64,000 nucleotides of DNA from Sipunculus nudus (GCA_026874595.1 CM049315.1:5640664-5704663), one strand, 5' to 3'; shown: positions 11,045 to 23,713, numbered from the stretch's first letter. A program made the numbers and translations. The notes: a model not told the origin generated them from the sequence alone.

Positions 11045-12045
11045 ATGGTGGACTTATTGGAGGATAAGGCACTAAGCTCTGTAATGTATGGAAATCACGT
11101 GACTACTACCCATGATCCTTCTAATGGTTTAACCTGGAACAAGCGGTTAATCTTCCTTGTGTCTTACTCTGTTCTTTGTAGGCTGATCTGTGTCGGAAAC
11201 GGATTGTTTATATTTTGTACCTGCGTACAAGAATCGAGGGCTACAGAAAAAATCCCAGGTAATTCCTGTTTCATTTGGCGTGCGCTGATTTCATGGTAGG
11301 ACTGACTGTGGCGTATAACGCAGTGGTGATATGGATTACAGCTCTTGATAGAATATACGTTACCTGTGTGTTACGATATGTTCCTCTTTGTACGTTCATT
11401 ATGGTATCAGTGCTTGTTCTTCTCACCATTGCCGTCGACCGCTATATCGCCATAGCATTACCACTGCTATACATTTCTCTCATGACACGTAGGAAGAGTC
11501 ACCTGGCTGTCTGCACAGCATGGATACTGGCGATTATCACCAACGTTATAGCACCGCTGTTGTTATCGCGACCAAGAGTCGACTTTGAATGCCATATGAT
11601 ATTAATATTCAAATTAGAGTATTTTGCCTATATACAAATCCCGGTGTTCATATCTATACTCATGCTAATGACCGTCATGTATGTGCTGGAAATGTGGAAA
11701 CAAAGGCGGCAGTTAAATACAATTATTGACTCTGACAGTGCTACGAGAACGCACCGATCCGATATAAAAATCCCCCTAACTGCAGTTATCATCATCGGTG
11801 TTTTCTATGCCTGTTTCCTGCCTTACTTTATTTATGAAGCGCTTCTAACATATTGGCCATCCTACCGACGGATATATATAATCGAGTGTATGAAATATTT
11901 TTCACTACTGTCAATATTAAATTCGTTATTTAATGTGATTATCTATACGTGGAGGGTGCCATTGTTTCGCAGAAGCTTAAAGCGACTGCTTTGTGGAAAA
12001 GAAGTCACCCCTCAGCGACAACCTGAGATCAACCCTTGCCGATAA
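11045..12045 (+). pseudogene. Nearly complete receptor with two lesions between helices 1 and 2
   Basis: The start is placed at the ATG at 11045 (MVDLLEDK), matching the 45-kb paralogue's MKMDGFLEE. Helix 1 reads VGNGLFI, then the frame slips by one missing base near 11212 (GGATTGTTTATA.TTTTGTACC compared with the paralogue), and in the restored frame a TAA sits at 11260-11262. From HLACADFMVG onward, 256 codons are open to the stop at 12043-12045. Motifs: DRYIAIALP, CHMILIFKLEYF in loop 2/helix 5, FYACFLPYF, FNVIIYTWR in helix 7 (no proline), and a Cys in the tail (LLCGKE). With only two closely spaced lesions this is a young pseudogene, or a gene hit by local sequence error or null polymorphism. 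The two-lesion spot has no splice-site arrangement that would rescue it. Confidence 0.85.
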
Positions 12046-12588
12046 TCTACTATCTATTGACAGGCCGGACATAACGAACCAGACAAATGATATTACGCAC
12101 TAAAGGCAGCCCTAGCCGGTATGTTCAGATACGTTACTAGCGGATGTAATTTCTTGGATTACTTCAACCAAGAAGCGAAGGAAATATGGTGTGACACTGA
12201 TGAGGTTAATAGTCATAGAGATTTATTGTTGTTCAGTAACTGTAAATTATGATTAATTGGTAACGCTCAATCGTAATGTGTGATCTTTGTTATTTAAGTT
12301 TCAGAAAAAAAAACAATAGGATAAGTTAAAATCAGGATGGGCGATCTGATATTTAAGTATACGATTCATAAGAAATAAGAGTATAAGCGCGAGAGTAAGA
12401 GAGTGAGTGCATGTATTGTGTTATAGAAAATCAGGATAATTTTCAACTCATTCATGAATTCTTGGGATCCGCTTTGTCTCGAGTAATCGACTCGGTTTGC
12501 ATTTATATTTAGCTGGTGAGGAGCCAACACGCTGGTCGTAGACTCTCCTATGCCAGACAGCCGATATGGCGCTAGGAGCCGCTTGGAG

Positions 12589-12669
<81 letters not shown>

Positions 12670-14502
12670 TGTGCATATTAACAAATAAAGGGGCCAGAAC
12701 AGAGAATGAGCCCGACTTGATACACTCTTACTAGATATTCTCTTTGTGAAAACCCAGCTATATGGTCTTATTCAGTTTCTTGAAATTGCACATCAGCAGT
12801 TCTGTGACCGTTTTAAGAAAATCCTCATGCTGTTTAATAAAACACATATTTTTTCTATCCAATCGAGAGAGTGGCTAGCCATGACAACATGACATTCAGG
12901 CCTTTTTAAAATAACCTGATGTGTCCAACGTCTTAAGTTTATTAAGTAGCATGCCCATGTGTTATATCGTCTTCGTTAATTCAACATATGTAGGTTTGTT
13001 GCGACACTGATAAAGTTCAGTGCTTTTAGAACCTGGTTTATTGATTGATTATGGAAGATGTGTCCTAGCTAGGAAAGAATAGCCTATCTTATCACCAGTA
13101 AACTCCATATCCATCCGTTTTAAAAGAAGTTTTAACCGGTTTGACATATCTGTAGATGTTTGCCAATACAATGTTATCGGAAAACATGATTCATTCGCAT
13201 ATTATTGCGCCATATTAGGGTTTGCATTTGTGTTCGAAACAATACGGTAATGTAAATATTATGCCTGCATGAAAACACGTGCACCTGGTGACCGTTATGT
13301 GTCCATCAGCGTTGCTCAAGGTCATGAGAGAGAGTTTAGGTTATTTCGCGATTGAAAATTTAATTTATAGATGCAGTTTGAAATCAATACCCATTGTTTA
13401 TATAATTCAATTTATATTCAATGAAATATGTGGTGATATTAGCTTGATTTTTCATAACCAAATTAATGTTTACATTCATGTGTATCTATATGTGTTATAT
13501 CGTAATATGCTAATAGCGAGAGATAACAAGTGTCAGTCGTAGAAAGTTACTTAGGATTAAAAAGTCAATATGATAATAAGTTTTATCATTTTTAATATAG
13601 TTTCCTATGGTGGAAAAATGAATTGTATGTGCACATTGAAATTGAGAGAAGCGGTTCTCTGGCAAGACCAGATCCCCCGGCAAAAGAATTAAGCCCCTTT
13701 TGGTAAGGCTAAGGTAATACGGTGATGTGTTGATATGCAACCACAACTGCACGGATGCTCTGTGTCGCTAATCTAATAAGTATTGTCATATTTTGTCATC
13801 ACTACATAATCACTCTCTCATTCTCTAGAAGAATCAAAACCGGTTTGGTATTATTACGTCCGTACCGCCATCCCTATTCCAGTTTAAGGTAGCACTAACA
13901 TGATGTTGTAACTCTGCCCGCCTTTGCAGAAGGCGCTGTTGGCGGTTGATGGTAGAAAAGGGTGATGGTCTGTTCATAGCTTAGCAATGATATGATGAAA
14001 CAAAATCAATAGTCGCTCCATTGGTGCATATAAGAGGGCCAACTAAATTTCGAATATTAATGAACTTAAAGCATTTTTCATAGTCCTTGTAAAAAATATA
14101 ATGTTAGTTCTATAACGTGAAAGAAATTTAGCCACACACACAATACACACGCCACTGGTGCAAAAACATGAAGGACAAAGTTAAGGATTGACTATAGACA
14201 GCCTGGTGCTTTCTCTTGGCCACAGACGCAATCTTGCTTAAATGATTTGACCTCAGTAAGTTGACAATAGACTGACATACAGTCTTTAAACTTGACACAT
14301 TGATGTACATATTGATTGGCTGGTTCAAGATCAATCCCTGATGACCTTGGGGTCACATGGTGGTTAATGTTTGTTTGTGATAGACTCATCAGTCTTTTTA
14401 AGAAGTGTCACTCGATTTCCCCACAGGCATTTAAAATATTTGTGAAGTTTCTTCCATGAGGGGCTGGGAACAAGCCACATCTGTTTACAGATAAACTTTT
14501 CC
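12046..14502. other. Intergenic with (TA)n
   Basis: No gene recognised. A long interrupted (TA)n lies at 12591-12666. Short ORFs at 13279-13542 and 14128-14389 have no recognisable features. Confidence 0.5.
12591..12666. repeat. Interrupted (TA)n microsatellite
   Basis: Two TA runs joined by TTTA at about 12632. Confidence 0.9.
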
Positions 14503-14695
14503 TGTTATTATTGGTGTTCTTATTTTTCCTTTTATTTTCTTTTGTTTTTATCATAAATATGCCAACGTTTAAGTCATTTTATAGGAAACATATCAATAGT
14601 AAATCTGCCCATTCCACCCGATAATCTATACGTGACATGTGCCATGGTTTCTTGGAAGTTTGAAGCAGCAACAGATCGGACAACAGCTAGCAACC
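14503..14695 (+). pseudogene. Receptor relic, helices 6-7 only
   Basis: CTGTTATTATTGGTGTTC aligns with the helix-6 coding sequence of the family (VIIIGVF). The TATCAATAGTAAATCT segment aligns with the SISNSALN stretch after one inserted base, and ATAATCTATACGTGACATGT aligns with IIYTWRV, with TGG mutated to TGA. The rest of the gene is absent or unrecognisable. A SINE follows within 70 bases. Confidence 0.7.
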
Positions 14696-14756
14696 AACTG
14701 TGTGATTAAATAGCACGTTAGAATGCCACTTTTATTTTATAAATTATATTTTATTT

Positions 14757-15153
14757 TGGTGAAGGTAACTGCCTCCATGTTTTATTGCTATCTTAGCTAC
14801 GTATATGTACATCTGCAGAATCCCATTCTGGTTTCGGACAACTGGACAAGGCAGTATCACACACTTCCTCTCATTTTATATCTTTGCGTCGACCAGGCTA
14901 GGTGAATACAGCACCTACGGGCCCTTGGTGCGTGATCGTCCCCGTTTCTTGGCCATACAACCGATAAAAAAACCCGAAAGGCGCACTTTTTTGGGAGTGA
15001 AACACGGCCGTTTGGTACGGCATTCCCATAAAGCCTGCAAAGCGCTCACCGTTGGGGGGGGGGGGTGAAAAAAATCTCACCGCCTTGGCTAAGATTCGAA
15101 CTTACGGTCTCCCGGCTTTGAGTTCTGAGCTTTTCCCTTGGGCCACAAACACA
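14757..15153 (-). mobile_element. tRNA-derived SINE, copy 2
   Basis: Minus strand: A-box-like TGGCCCAAGGG, B box GTTCGAATC, GGCGGTGAGATTTTTTTCAC, a C-run (G12 on plus at about 15054-15066), GTGAGCGCTTTGCAGGCT, then a 3' domain with CTGCAGATGTACATA. Collinear with copy 1 at 7100-7478, including the distal GGAGGCAGTTACC end. Confidence 0.8.
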
Positions 15154-16056
15154 CTTGAACAAGGTCTGGTATTGTGTTTTGACAATTGGCAGAATGAGCC
15201 AGCAGTTAGACAAAGTAACTGGTATTCCATAAATCCACCGGATTTTCAATGCATTATGACTTTCTCCATGTAATCGTTGGTCAAAATCTGCAGCTAGTTA
15301 TATATCTTTTGCATTTTGGTTTTCGAATTGAAACTGTTCATAACTGAATTATAACTTTATTAAATAGAGAGAGCACAAAACTACACTTATCTCTAACAAC
15401 GTCTTGAATCAAATCAAGGTGTGCCCGAACTTTAACAAGCAAAGGCTTAAAACTTAAGTTACATGAGAAAACTTGAGTGCAGCTCACATGACAAATTTTA
15501 TAAAGTTGAATTTCTTTATTTGTGTCCAATTTAATTATTTTATAATGCTAACGTACATTCTATTCTTACAATCAAATAACAAAAACTATCATGGAAACCT
15601 TTCAGTTTGGCGTGTGTGGAAAAAATACAAACAGCGGTATTCATATAGATATATCCTCCTGCTTGGGATAAGTTAAAACAAAACTAATAATTATTGTTTT
15701 AACGTGATACATTTTAACATGAATGTATTAACGAATGTGTCTAATTATTTTCGACAAATTTTGCGAATCATGGTCTTGGTGACGTGCGTTGTATAGGAGT
15801 GATTAATACAATCATGTTAACATTTTCATGCAAATACAAACAAGGATGTACCTTTTTTATTATTTTTGCATGACAATATAAACCTCTTTAATATTGCTGC
15901 TCTGCTCGTGCTTGATGCTGAATCATAATCGGCCCACACAGTACTATACCTGTGGAACTTCATACAAACAGCTCTTTATCAGACTCTGTACCAAAACCAC
16001 ACAGGATGCGACACAAAATATAATTAATGGATTGAAGACCTGGCCATTAGAAAGGA

Positions 16057-16125
<69 letters not shown>

Positions 16126-16544
16126 CATGGTAATGTTGATTTTAAATATTTTATACCTGGTAAAGATATACTACCTTTACAATACAATAAAATAAATCAC
16201 GTAAAAACATTGATTCGTCAATCCTTTTTTTTTAAATATTTTCAAAGACTCGTCATTGGCCAATGTTTCTAAAAGGTTGGCGTATATATTTATATTCTTT
16301 AATTTACTCAACTTGTGTGCTATGCCTTTAATCCTATTCAATAAAAAATAAATTATGCCCCGCTAACAGTGTAACAGTGTAACAGATACCTTTTATTTAA
16401 TGTACTTATTAAGGAAACAATGAACGGATCGGTATATATTATAATAAATCTGATTCATGAAACAATAGTCTTATTTGCAAACATCTTCTTTGTATATTAC
16501 GTATGTATACATGCGTGTAAAATGTGTATATGTTTGCGATACCT
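15154..16544. other. Intergenic with (TA)n
   Basis: No gene recognised. A (TA)n tract at 16060-16119 generates a spurious IYIYIY ORF. Confidence 0.55.
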
Positions 16545-16902
16545 GGATCTTTGGTTCCGCACTAAAACTTGTTATTGCAACTGGTGCTGCTTGGATATTA
16601 TCCATAATGCTAGGCGTTGTTGTGCCATTCTTAATGTTCATGCCGAAAGAAAATTTTATAAAATCCCATTGCCATTTGAATGTAATGTTCAAGCGTGTAT
16701 ACTTTGCTTACATTGTGATTCCGTTTCTCATATTTATTACTCCGTTCAGTGCAATGATATCTTTATTATTGTTTGTTAAGGTTGTCAAAGTAAAAGAAAA
16801 AGAAATACGGATACACTCTTTATCAAGAGAGATTTCGTTGTGGAAGTCAAAGTAGCCATCACGGGATTTATTGTTATCGGGATTTTTTACGCATATTTCT
16901 AG
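16545..16902 (+). pseudogene. Truncated receptor, helices 4-6
   Basis: Begins near the end of intracellular loop 2. Helix 4 reads GAAWILSIMLGVVVPF, loop 2 has SHCHLNVMFKRVYF, and helix 5 is AYIVIPFLIFITPF. After one frameshift near 16845, VEVKVAITGFIVIGIFYAYF reaches mid helix 6 and stops. Sequence beyond 16902 belongs to block A, whose homologous copy starts at 26008 in a different context, so the receptor was cut at the block boundary. Helices 1-3 and 7 are missing. Not expected to be functional. Confidence 0.85.
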
Positions 16903-18343
16903 CCTCCGATATGCACGTTTTAAAATTGATGCGAATTGTTTCCTAAGGGGGGTCATGTCCTATGTGTTCATCCAAATCCTGAGAGAGTTCATTTTGATTT
17001 TCCAATAGCCTACTACAGCGCCCTCTGTCAAACTACCCCAGGCCTTTCAAAACGTTATAGTACGCTGTGTTACTAGTAGGGGACAGCGCCTGTATACTGG
17101 AAACTAGACACCAAAAAAATTGCGCCTTAATAAATGGGGTTTTGGAATTTTTTAATGAATTCCGATATAATTGCACAGAGTATACTTTTTTTTCACATAA
17201 TTCTGGCCTGAATGCAGTGTAGCAAAAATTATCTCTTTGATTAGTCCTAAACGGTTATTTTTTATACCATGTCTTTCACTGGTCAAATATAAAAAGAATA
17301 ATAGAAAAAAACTGACCCCTCCAATTAGTCATACAAGTATTTTGACACCATGTCTTTTTCTGGTAACAGATTGAAAAAAAAATATAGCCCAGCAAGGTTA
17401 ATCTAGTTCAGATTAAGCTTAATGCATATAAAACCAAGCAATGGTTTAAACACCATCTGGCATAATGTCTGGAGCCAATCAGAGCTAGCCAAACTATTAT
17501 ACAATCTATTTCATGCTCAAAGCTCTGTAACTCTGGATAATTGACTCCCAATGATCTTGGTCCATGTCAACACACCGTGGAAAGTAAGCTCTGCACATAC
17601 CCGGCTAAAGTCCCTTGGACGTTTCCCAATACAACCACGGGTAATATACTATATGTATAATGAGAAACCGAGTAAATAAGTAACTGTAACTGGGTAGATG
17701 TACAAGACATAATGTATCATTTCACCAGAAATATGATAAATTTGCAGACAGGAAAAATATCATGTCACTGTTTATATTATAATTCATGGTCGTGGGACTA
17801 AATCCGCGTCACGTGGGTTATTTTGGGCTACCCCTCAAAATGCGCGTTTTTGGTCTTGAGATAATTGAACAATGCCAAGTGTTCGTAAGGGGGAATTTTC
17901 CATATTTCCACATAATTCTTGAGGAATTCTACATTATTTCTCGAAAGGTCTATGGCAGAACCATCAAGGCTCTGTTAGAAACAATTAAAAAAGAGTATCC
18001 ATGATATCGGCCCACGGAGAACCCATTTTCCAGAATGTTTGTGTTGACTTAGATGACACAAGATGTAACGTGTAATATCCAGAAAATATGCCAAAAATAC
18101 AATGTCAAAATATATGTGGAAACAAACAATCAGAAAATCGGTATTTCACTGATGTCACGTTACCTTCCTTTTGCAGCATTCCAGGTTCCGTCAGCCCGAT
18201 GCGCCGCGGGTTCCTTATTGGGGAGCGCAACTTGATGACGTAACGTCAATGTTTTGACTGGCTTAAGTTCAAAGACTATACAGAAAACGAAGTCCAGACG
18301 TTTTCGTTAATTAATCAGAAACAAAATTTCAAAGATTTATGGT

Positions 18344-18505
18344 TACCGGCTTCTGTGGCTTAGTTTCACACCACAGGGCACAAAGCCGGGAAATCCTGAT
18401 TTCGAATCTCACGGGATAGTTCACGGTCTGACCCTACCAAGGGTGAGAGGTCTGCAGGCTTAATGGGGAGACTGTGACCAACAGTCGTATTTCACTCACA
18501 AAAAA
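18344..18505 (+). mobile_element. tRNA-derived SINE, copy 3 (partial)
   Basis: ACCGGCTTCTGTGGCTTAG head, B-box-like TTTCGAATCTC, AGGGTGAGAGGTCTGCAGGCTTAATGGG, ending near CAACAGTCGTATTTCACTCAC. Same family as 7100-7478 and 14757-15153, but lacking their 3' domain. Absent from the homologous position in block B, so it arrived after the A/B duplication or was lost from B. Confidence 0.75.
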
Positions 18506-19659
18506 TCAAGAAACAAATAAATACACGGGTCATTGTCCCGGGTCACCAACAGTGTAGAAGCATGCGTAGCAAATTCGGTATTAATAATTTTTGTTTGTAA
18601 AAATGTGACACTCTACGCATTTTTTCTTTACCCTCCTGTGAAGGTGTCAATCTCTTTATTTCGTTTTGACGTTTCTTAAAGCTTTTCTAAATGTTTAAAA
18701 AATTAAAATATAACATAGAATAAGAAAAGGTATTTATTTGGAATGCATTTATACAAAAATTGATTTTTCTGAACAGTTTGGGATTGTCTAAAATGATATT
18801 AAAAGGACCTATTCACATTTAAACCAGGCAGATTAAACATAAACATATAGAGTTATACACTATATACACATAGAGTGTTTTTTTCTCCCCTCAGAATATT
18901 CCTGTATCTGCCAATATTTGATTCGAATCCATTTGTATATACTCCTGCACACAGGTGGTATAAAAATATTCGAATTCGCTCGGAAGGTTTTGTCTCAAGC
19001 TAAATCAGATAAAATACAGAGGAAAGTGGCATGAAAACTAAACGAGGTGCCTTTTAATAATTCGGTTGAATAATTCGATGGACGTATTCAATTGGGCGTT
19101 TTAGTGAAGCACGGTCAGCCCGTGAAGCACATTTTGCATCTCCATGAAGCACTGTACTTTACGAATTTTTGGATGTAATAAGTTGAGTGAAATAATCATG
19201 TTACCCAAATCAGGCTTTCCAATAGGTCACTGCACAATAGCGCTGAAGGTAATACACTTCAGCGTTTAAGAATCGATTTATTTTATTATTTTATGTGGTG
19301 AAATTCACAGAAATAGTCAGAATTTAATCATGTATTAAAAACCATACAACACGGCCTTGAAACATTCTCATAGATTTCTGGCCAAGCATGATTATCAAAA
19401 GGTCTTGATCGCGCGGGCGTGGTTAACGGCTCACACAGGCACGGTAATTTTTTTATGTGAACGAATATTTTAATATTTGCGTTATGTCAGCTATACAAAT
19501 ATGAGATCTTTAGCACTTTTGCGGTCTAAAGTAAACGATTTATTAACAAAACACCAATTTTGACTTCACCCTCTTTTATTTGCAAGGTTTGTAGGTCTGC
19601 AAAGATATACATTATATTTAGAAATATTTATATATATATATATATTTATATATAAACTT

Positions 19660-19891
19660 TATTTATTTTACGTGGATTGTACAACTATTTATAATACCTA
19701 ATACGAGGCACTCTCCATGCCTCGGTTGTTGCCGATTGGTAGTCAGCAAGAGTTGAGGAAACCGGAGGACCCGGATAAAACCACCGCCCTTGGACGGGTC
19801 ACTACAACCCACTCTCATAGTCACACTGGGTAACGAACCCGGGTCGCCAGCAGAGAGCGCCGAGCGTTTTACCACTCGGCCATTCAGTCCC
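19660..19891 (-). mobile_element. tRNA-derived SINE, second family
   Basis: On the minus strand the head GGGACTGAATGGCCGAGTGG contains a textbook A box (TGGCCGAGTGG), and GGGTTCGTTACCC gives the B box, resembling class II (Ser/Leu-like) tRNA. The body (CAAGGGCGGTGGTTTTATCC and GGTTTCCTCAAC) is not tRNA. It does not resemble the other SINE family here. Confidence 0.8.
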
Positions 19892-19907
19892 ATGTATCCA
19901 GGCCAGG

Positions 19908-19913
19908 ATATAT

Positions 19914-20001
<88 letters not shown>
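19908..20001. repeat. Compound (TA)n-(GA)n microsatellite
   Basis: Interrupted TA run followed by a GA run from about 19970. Confidence 0.9.
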
Positions 20002-20005
<4 letters not shown>

Positions 20006-20949
20006 CGATGTTTCCCTACAGCACCAAGTGAATCGTTTGTTTATATACCGTGAAACACGTTTTGATCACTACGCAGGTTGGCGGGGCTTTATTTTTTTAA
20101 CGAAAATTTACTAGTCGAATACGCCTTAATTTTCCAGTTGTACGAGGTCCATGATTAGCGGAACACCAACAGTGTCCTTATGGAAATGTTACCAACACGC
20201 GGTACGCCTCGAAGGAACAACCACATGAAATGCGTACGACATGCCTAAAAAAACCACGGACAGATTTTTGTTGAAACTCGATATCAAGCGATCTTTTATA
20301 TTGCACGTGTGTACAGTACCAGGCTGACATATTATGATATCTTGTTATTACAGTCCATTTACCGGCGATCTTTTCAAATGCAACTCAGGAAGTGACAGGC
20401 GATATTTCGACGAAATTATTATGGGTTATGTTTTGTATGCTGCCGAGCCGGATGTCATAATTTTTAATAATCGCCTGTCTTAAATAGGAGCATGATTTGT
20501 TAAGACGCCGAGTCGGAGGCAAAGCAAAGTCTAAAAAACTAAACGCCCTGAGGTTGGTTGAAACTATGGTTGTAAATTCCCTTTGCTGGCTAAAAACAAA
20601 CATATATCGTTATCTTAACATATACTTTTACAAGACACGTTATCTCCATAGATATCATTTTTCAAGATTATATTTCACAGAGATTATGTACTCATTACAA
20701 ACTCCTTACATAACATGAAAACGTAAATTGCATTATCCAGGGTAAATAAAATTTCCATTTCATAATATATTTAATAATAACGAAGAAATCATTCACGAGG
20801 CCTAATAGTTCACATAAATTATTAAAAGCAAATAATTCAGATTTTATTACTTTGAGCTTCACGCAGATCTTACTAGTTGTTAGTTATGATAAGGCTGTTA
20901 ATGACTAATAATTAAGAATATATGTTTTTACACGCTTGTTAGATACGCC

Positions 20950-21904
20950 CCAAGGATATATAAACAAATTAACTGCCACTGTTCCCATTGAAACAGGGCG
21001 ATTGTTCTTGCCCCATTAAGAGAATAAATATAAATTTTCTTTTCTGTATAAATATGTACAGAGAAAATTACAAAAAAACGGTAAGAAACAAAAATAGAAA
21101 CCGCCTACTACGATTAATCCAGTTTTAGCAACTTTTACTTCCTGATTAAATATTCTATCTGGTAAGACACTAGTCAGCTCAGAATCTTCACTACGAATAT
21201 GCTTATAATGGATGTAGATTTTAAAGAATAAAAGTGTATATATTATAATTAGTGATAACTCCACTGAGGTCCACACAGGAATAACTACACAACCGAAATA
21301 ATACCACCGAAAACGGGCGACAATATCACACAGAAACTTGTTGGGCTCTTCCCATGGTGACAGCGACAAGAGAGGTCCGATTATTCCTATCGCAACAGAA
21401 AATAACCACGTTTCGTATACATCAGGCAGGTATACTGTAGGCGCCAGCACTGTATAATGCTATGAGAAACAGTATGAGCGACGAAACATTCATTGGAAAG
21501 ATGATTATAATGTATATAGTAATGCAGACGGCGTATATCTGCTGCAATCCCGTATGTACAGTGATGGCAATGTTAAATGGCAGAGACAGTCCCAGGAACA
21601 AATCCGCAAATGCCAAATGAACAATGAAGAATAAAGCATTTGTGCCGGTTGGCACTGACATTGTTACACCGCTTCTGTTGAACACTGACGTCAGGTATCG
21701 GTAGATATACAGTCCATCACCAGTGCAAACAAGGATTGATACAATCGACAGAATTATGGCAAAGATAAATTTGCCGTTCCAAGTCACTACTATTCCTCCT
21801 GCGTACGGTAATGTTGACATTTCATGTGACGGATATGTTGTCACGTCATAGAAATTACCTTCAGTTGTTTCCAAAATGTGTAACAATCCCTTAACGACAG
21901 CCAT
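20950..21904 (-). pseudogene. Receptor pseudogene, close paralogue of the 1.6-kb gene
   Basis: Starts MAVVKGLLHILETTEGNFY at 21904, nearly the same as the intact gene, with GDGLYIY in helix 1 and LAFADLFLG in helix 2. A roughly 13-base deletion removes the DRL site after ILFLIAL, and a second deletion of about 25 bases removes part of helix 4. The middle (loop 2 to helix 6: FLCDIVARFRWYYFG, GGFYFCFLPFF) remains open. Helix 7 has a small deletion (4 bases by comparison with the intact gene) after ALF. The tail is then lost by a deletion of about 500 bases that fuses helix 7 to what is, in block I, distant 3' flank (CTAACAAGCGTG). Several independent lesions make it a clear pseudogene. Confidence 0.92.
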
Positions 21905-22377
21905 TTGACAGGCCTTGCAAATACACTTTGACTAGTGTTCTTTTCACGGATTTATTTTCACTTGATACGGGTCTCGATGTCTGATGTCACTGTGTAGTTT
22001 GTCCATGTGTCCAGCTGGTCTAATTATATTTCACCAACTCTATCCATCACCCACTTTCTTTTCAATTGTAAGAATGCCAGCTTGTATGCTTTACTTTACA
22101 TATTGGTACAGACAGGCAGAACAGTCGAGTTTCTTATGCCTTTTATTATGTTAATAAAAGATAGAACACAATACCTATTTCCTGCTTAAAGGGTCAATAT
22201 CCCGTTTTTGCATATGATGTCATATGTTGAAATTCAAAGTCAATTCGTCTTTACCATGGTTGTAATTTAATGAGTGCTGTTGACCACACGTACCTATGTA
22301 GAGGGCGTTCTCAGGCATACAGCCGTTATCTTTATCACAATATTGACAAAAGGATCAAACTGATAATGAATTGAATA

Positions 22378-23381
22378 CTGTGGTTGTCTTCTTATTTGCT
22401 GTGGTTTCAAATTCGCGATATTCACGGTCACTCTCTGACCGCGAAATTGAAACCACGCAGTTTTGAATGCATATATACCAGGCCATTATCGTTAATTTCA
22501 GAAGCTGCCGATAGTTGGTGAGAGTTGAAATTAATCTTCAGTTAGGTAGTGATGTCTATCGAGCCTGGTGCATATAAAAAAGCGTGATTCAGGGAGAATA
22601 ACAGGGTCCACTTAAAATAAAATATCGGTTGGGTTAGATGCAAAAACCGTGACCCTTTGCAAGGATGTGCTGACCGGTTGGGCGCGCCTGGTAGTTTTTC
22701 CTGCCCCACGGCACATGACTGGAGCTTGGAAAGTGTCGATATCCGCCGGGCAGTAATAATTAAAAATTACGTTTATGTGTACCAAGCCAGATGATATCCA
22801 GTTCCGCTTAAAAAAATATTGAGTGGAGGGTGCTCTTTCACATTGTGCCGTATTTACTTATTGTTAATGAATAAATTTGCCACTAAAGTAGTGAACGTAG
22901 TCGCTAGGGAAGCGCCACCTTGTAACTGTATAAAGGACTAATTCTGTCACTGCCGAAATCACGACGCGCCAAACGATGTTTGATTGGCTAGTGTTGACAT
23001 GAATGTTGAATAGATTTGGAAGGTCATAGTTCATTATGGGGCCAAATTGCCGTAGAACAGTGGGAAAAGAGTTGTGTAGAATGAGCCTTTGCCCTGAACT
23101 AATTACATCCAGCTGGTTCAATGCTCCCCACACGTGTTGGCTCAGCCGTCCGTGACTGTTCTAACGTGCGATATCCGGAGTTCCGGACAGAGAATTAGTA
23201 GACCTAGAAAATAGTGAAATCCGCGGTTTATGAAATAATTTGGTCATCACAGTTCATAGTTTAATATTTGATATTAAAATATACTTTTATACTAATGAGA
23301 GCGCGAAAAGGGAACCCCGTGAAACTTTTAAAAATACAAAAACCGCGACAATTCAGCCCGCCGATATAAAGGCAACCACAG
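22378..23381. mobile_element. About 1.0-kb TIR element inserted in block II
   Basis: Absent from the homologous place in block III. Ends are CTGTGGTTGTC... and ...GGCAACCACAG, inverted with one mismatch in 11, each flanked by TA (22376-22377 and 23382-23383), consistent with a TA target duplication. Just inside the left end is a long imperfect inverted repeat (GTGGTTTCAAATTCGCG facing CGCGAAATTGAAACCAC). No transposase ORF, so non-autonomous. Superfamily not assigned; TA targets suggest Tc1/mariner-type or similar. Confidence 0.65.
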
Positions 23382-23711
23382 TATATGATGTGCGTCGTTT
23401 TGAAGGTACTGGTGTATGTCTAGTAAAAGTATAACGACTACGTTGAATGTTAAACAATTGGCAAAATAGCTATTGTGTTTTTAATACTAACTTTCAATCC
23501 CGTGGTTATATTATTCAACAGTTATACAAAAAGCTTATTATCTTATGAGAAGTATTACACTATTATGCACGCTGTATTAAGAGGGAGAACAGTAGAACTT
23601 CACTTTGATATGTCATAATAACATATAACAGTGTATAACCATAACCATCTCATATTTAAAGATAAACAACGAGTGTGTTTGTGGAGTGTCCCGTAATGAT
23701 TTATTTACACA

Positions 23712-23713
<2 letters not shown>

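Larger units (their letters stand above)
16903..20600. repeat. Duplicated non-coding block A
   Basis: Collinear with 26008-28512 over most of its length. Shared landmarks: CCTCCGATATGCACG at the left edge, CAGCGCCCTCT.TCAAACTA, AGAGCTAGCCAAACTATTA, GGTAATATACTATATGTATA, GTCCCGGGTCAC, GTGACACTCT, TTTGTCTCAAGCTAAATC and CAACTCAGGAAGTGACAGG near the right. Copy A alone carries the SINE at 18344-18505. The SINE at 19660-19891 and the adjoining (TA)n/(GA)n tract lie in a part not matched in B. No protein-coding gene is recognised; a 72-codon ORF at 17786-18004 is not conserved in B. Confidence 0.8.

Noticed and set aside
11205-11265. Small intron or programmed frameshift in the 11-kb receptor
   Set aside because: No GT-AG pair of workable length, no slippery site with structure, and an extra in-frame TAA; paralogues are intron-less here.
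15894-16133. ORFs rich in IYIYIY (also at 23675, 27712, 27781, 56404)
   Set aside because: Translation of (TA)n microsatellites.
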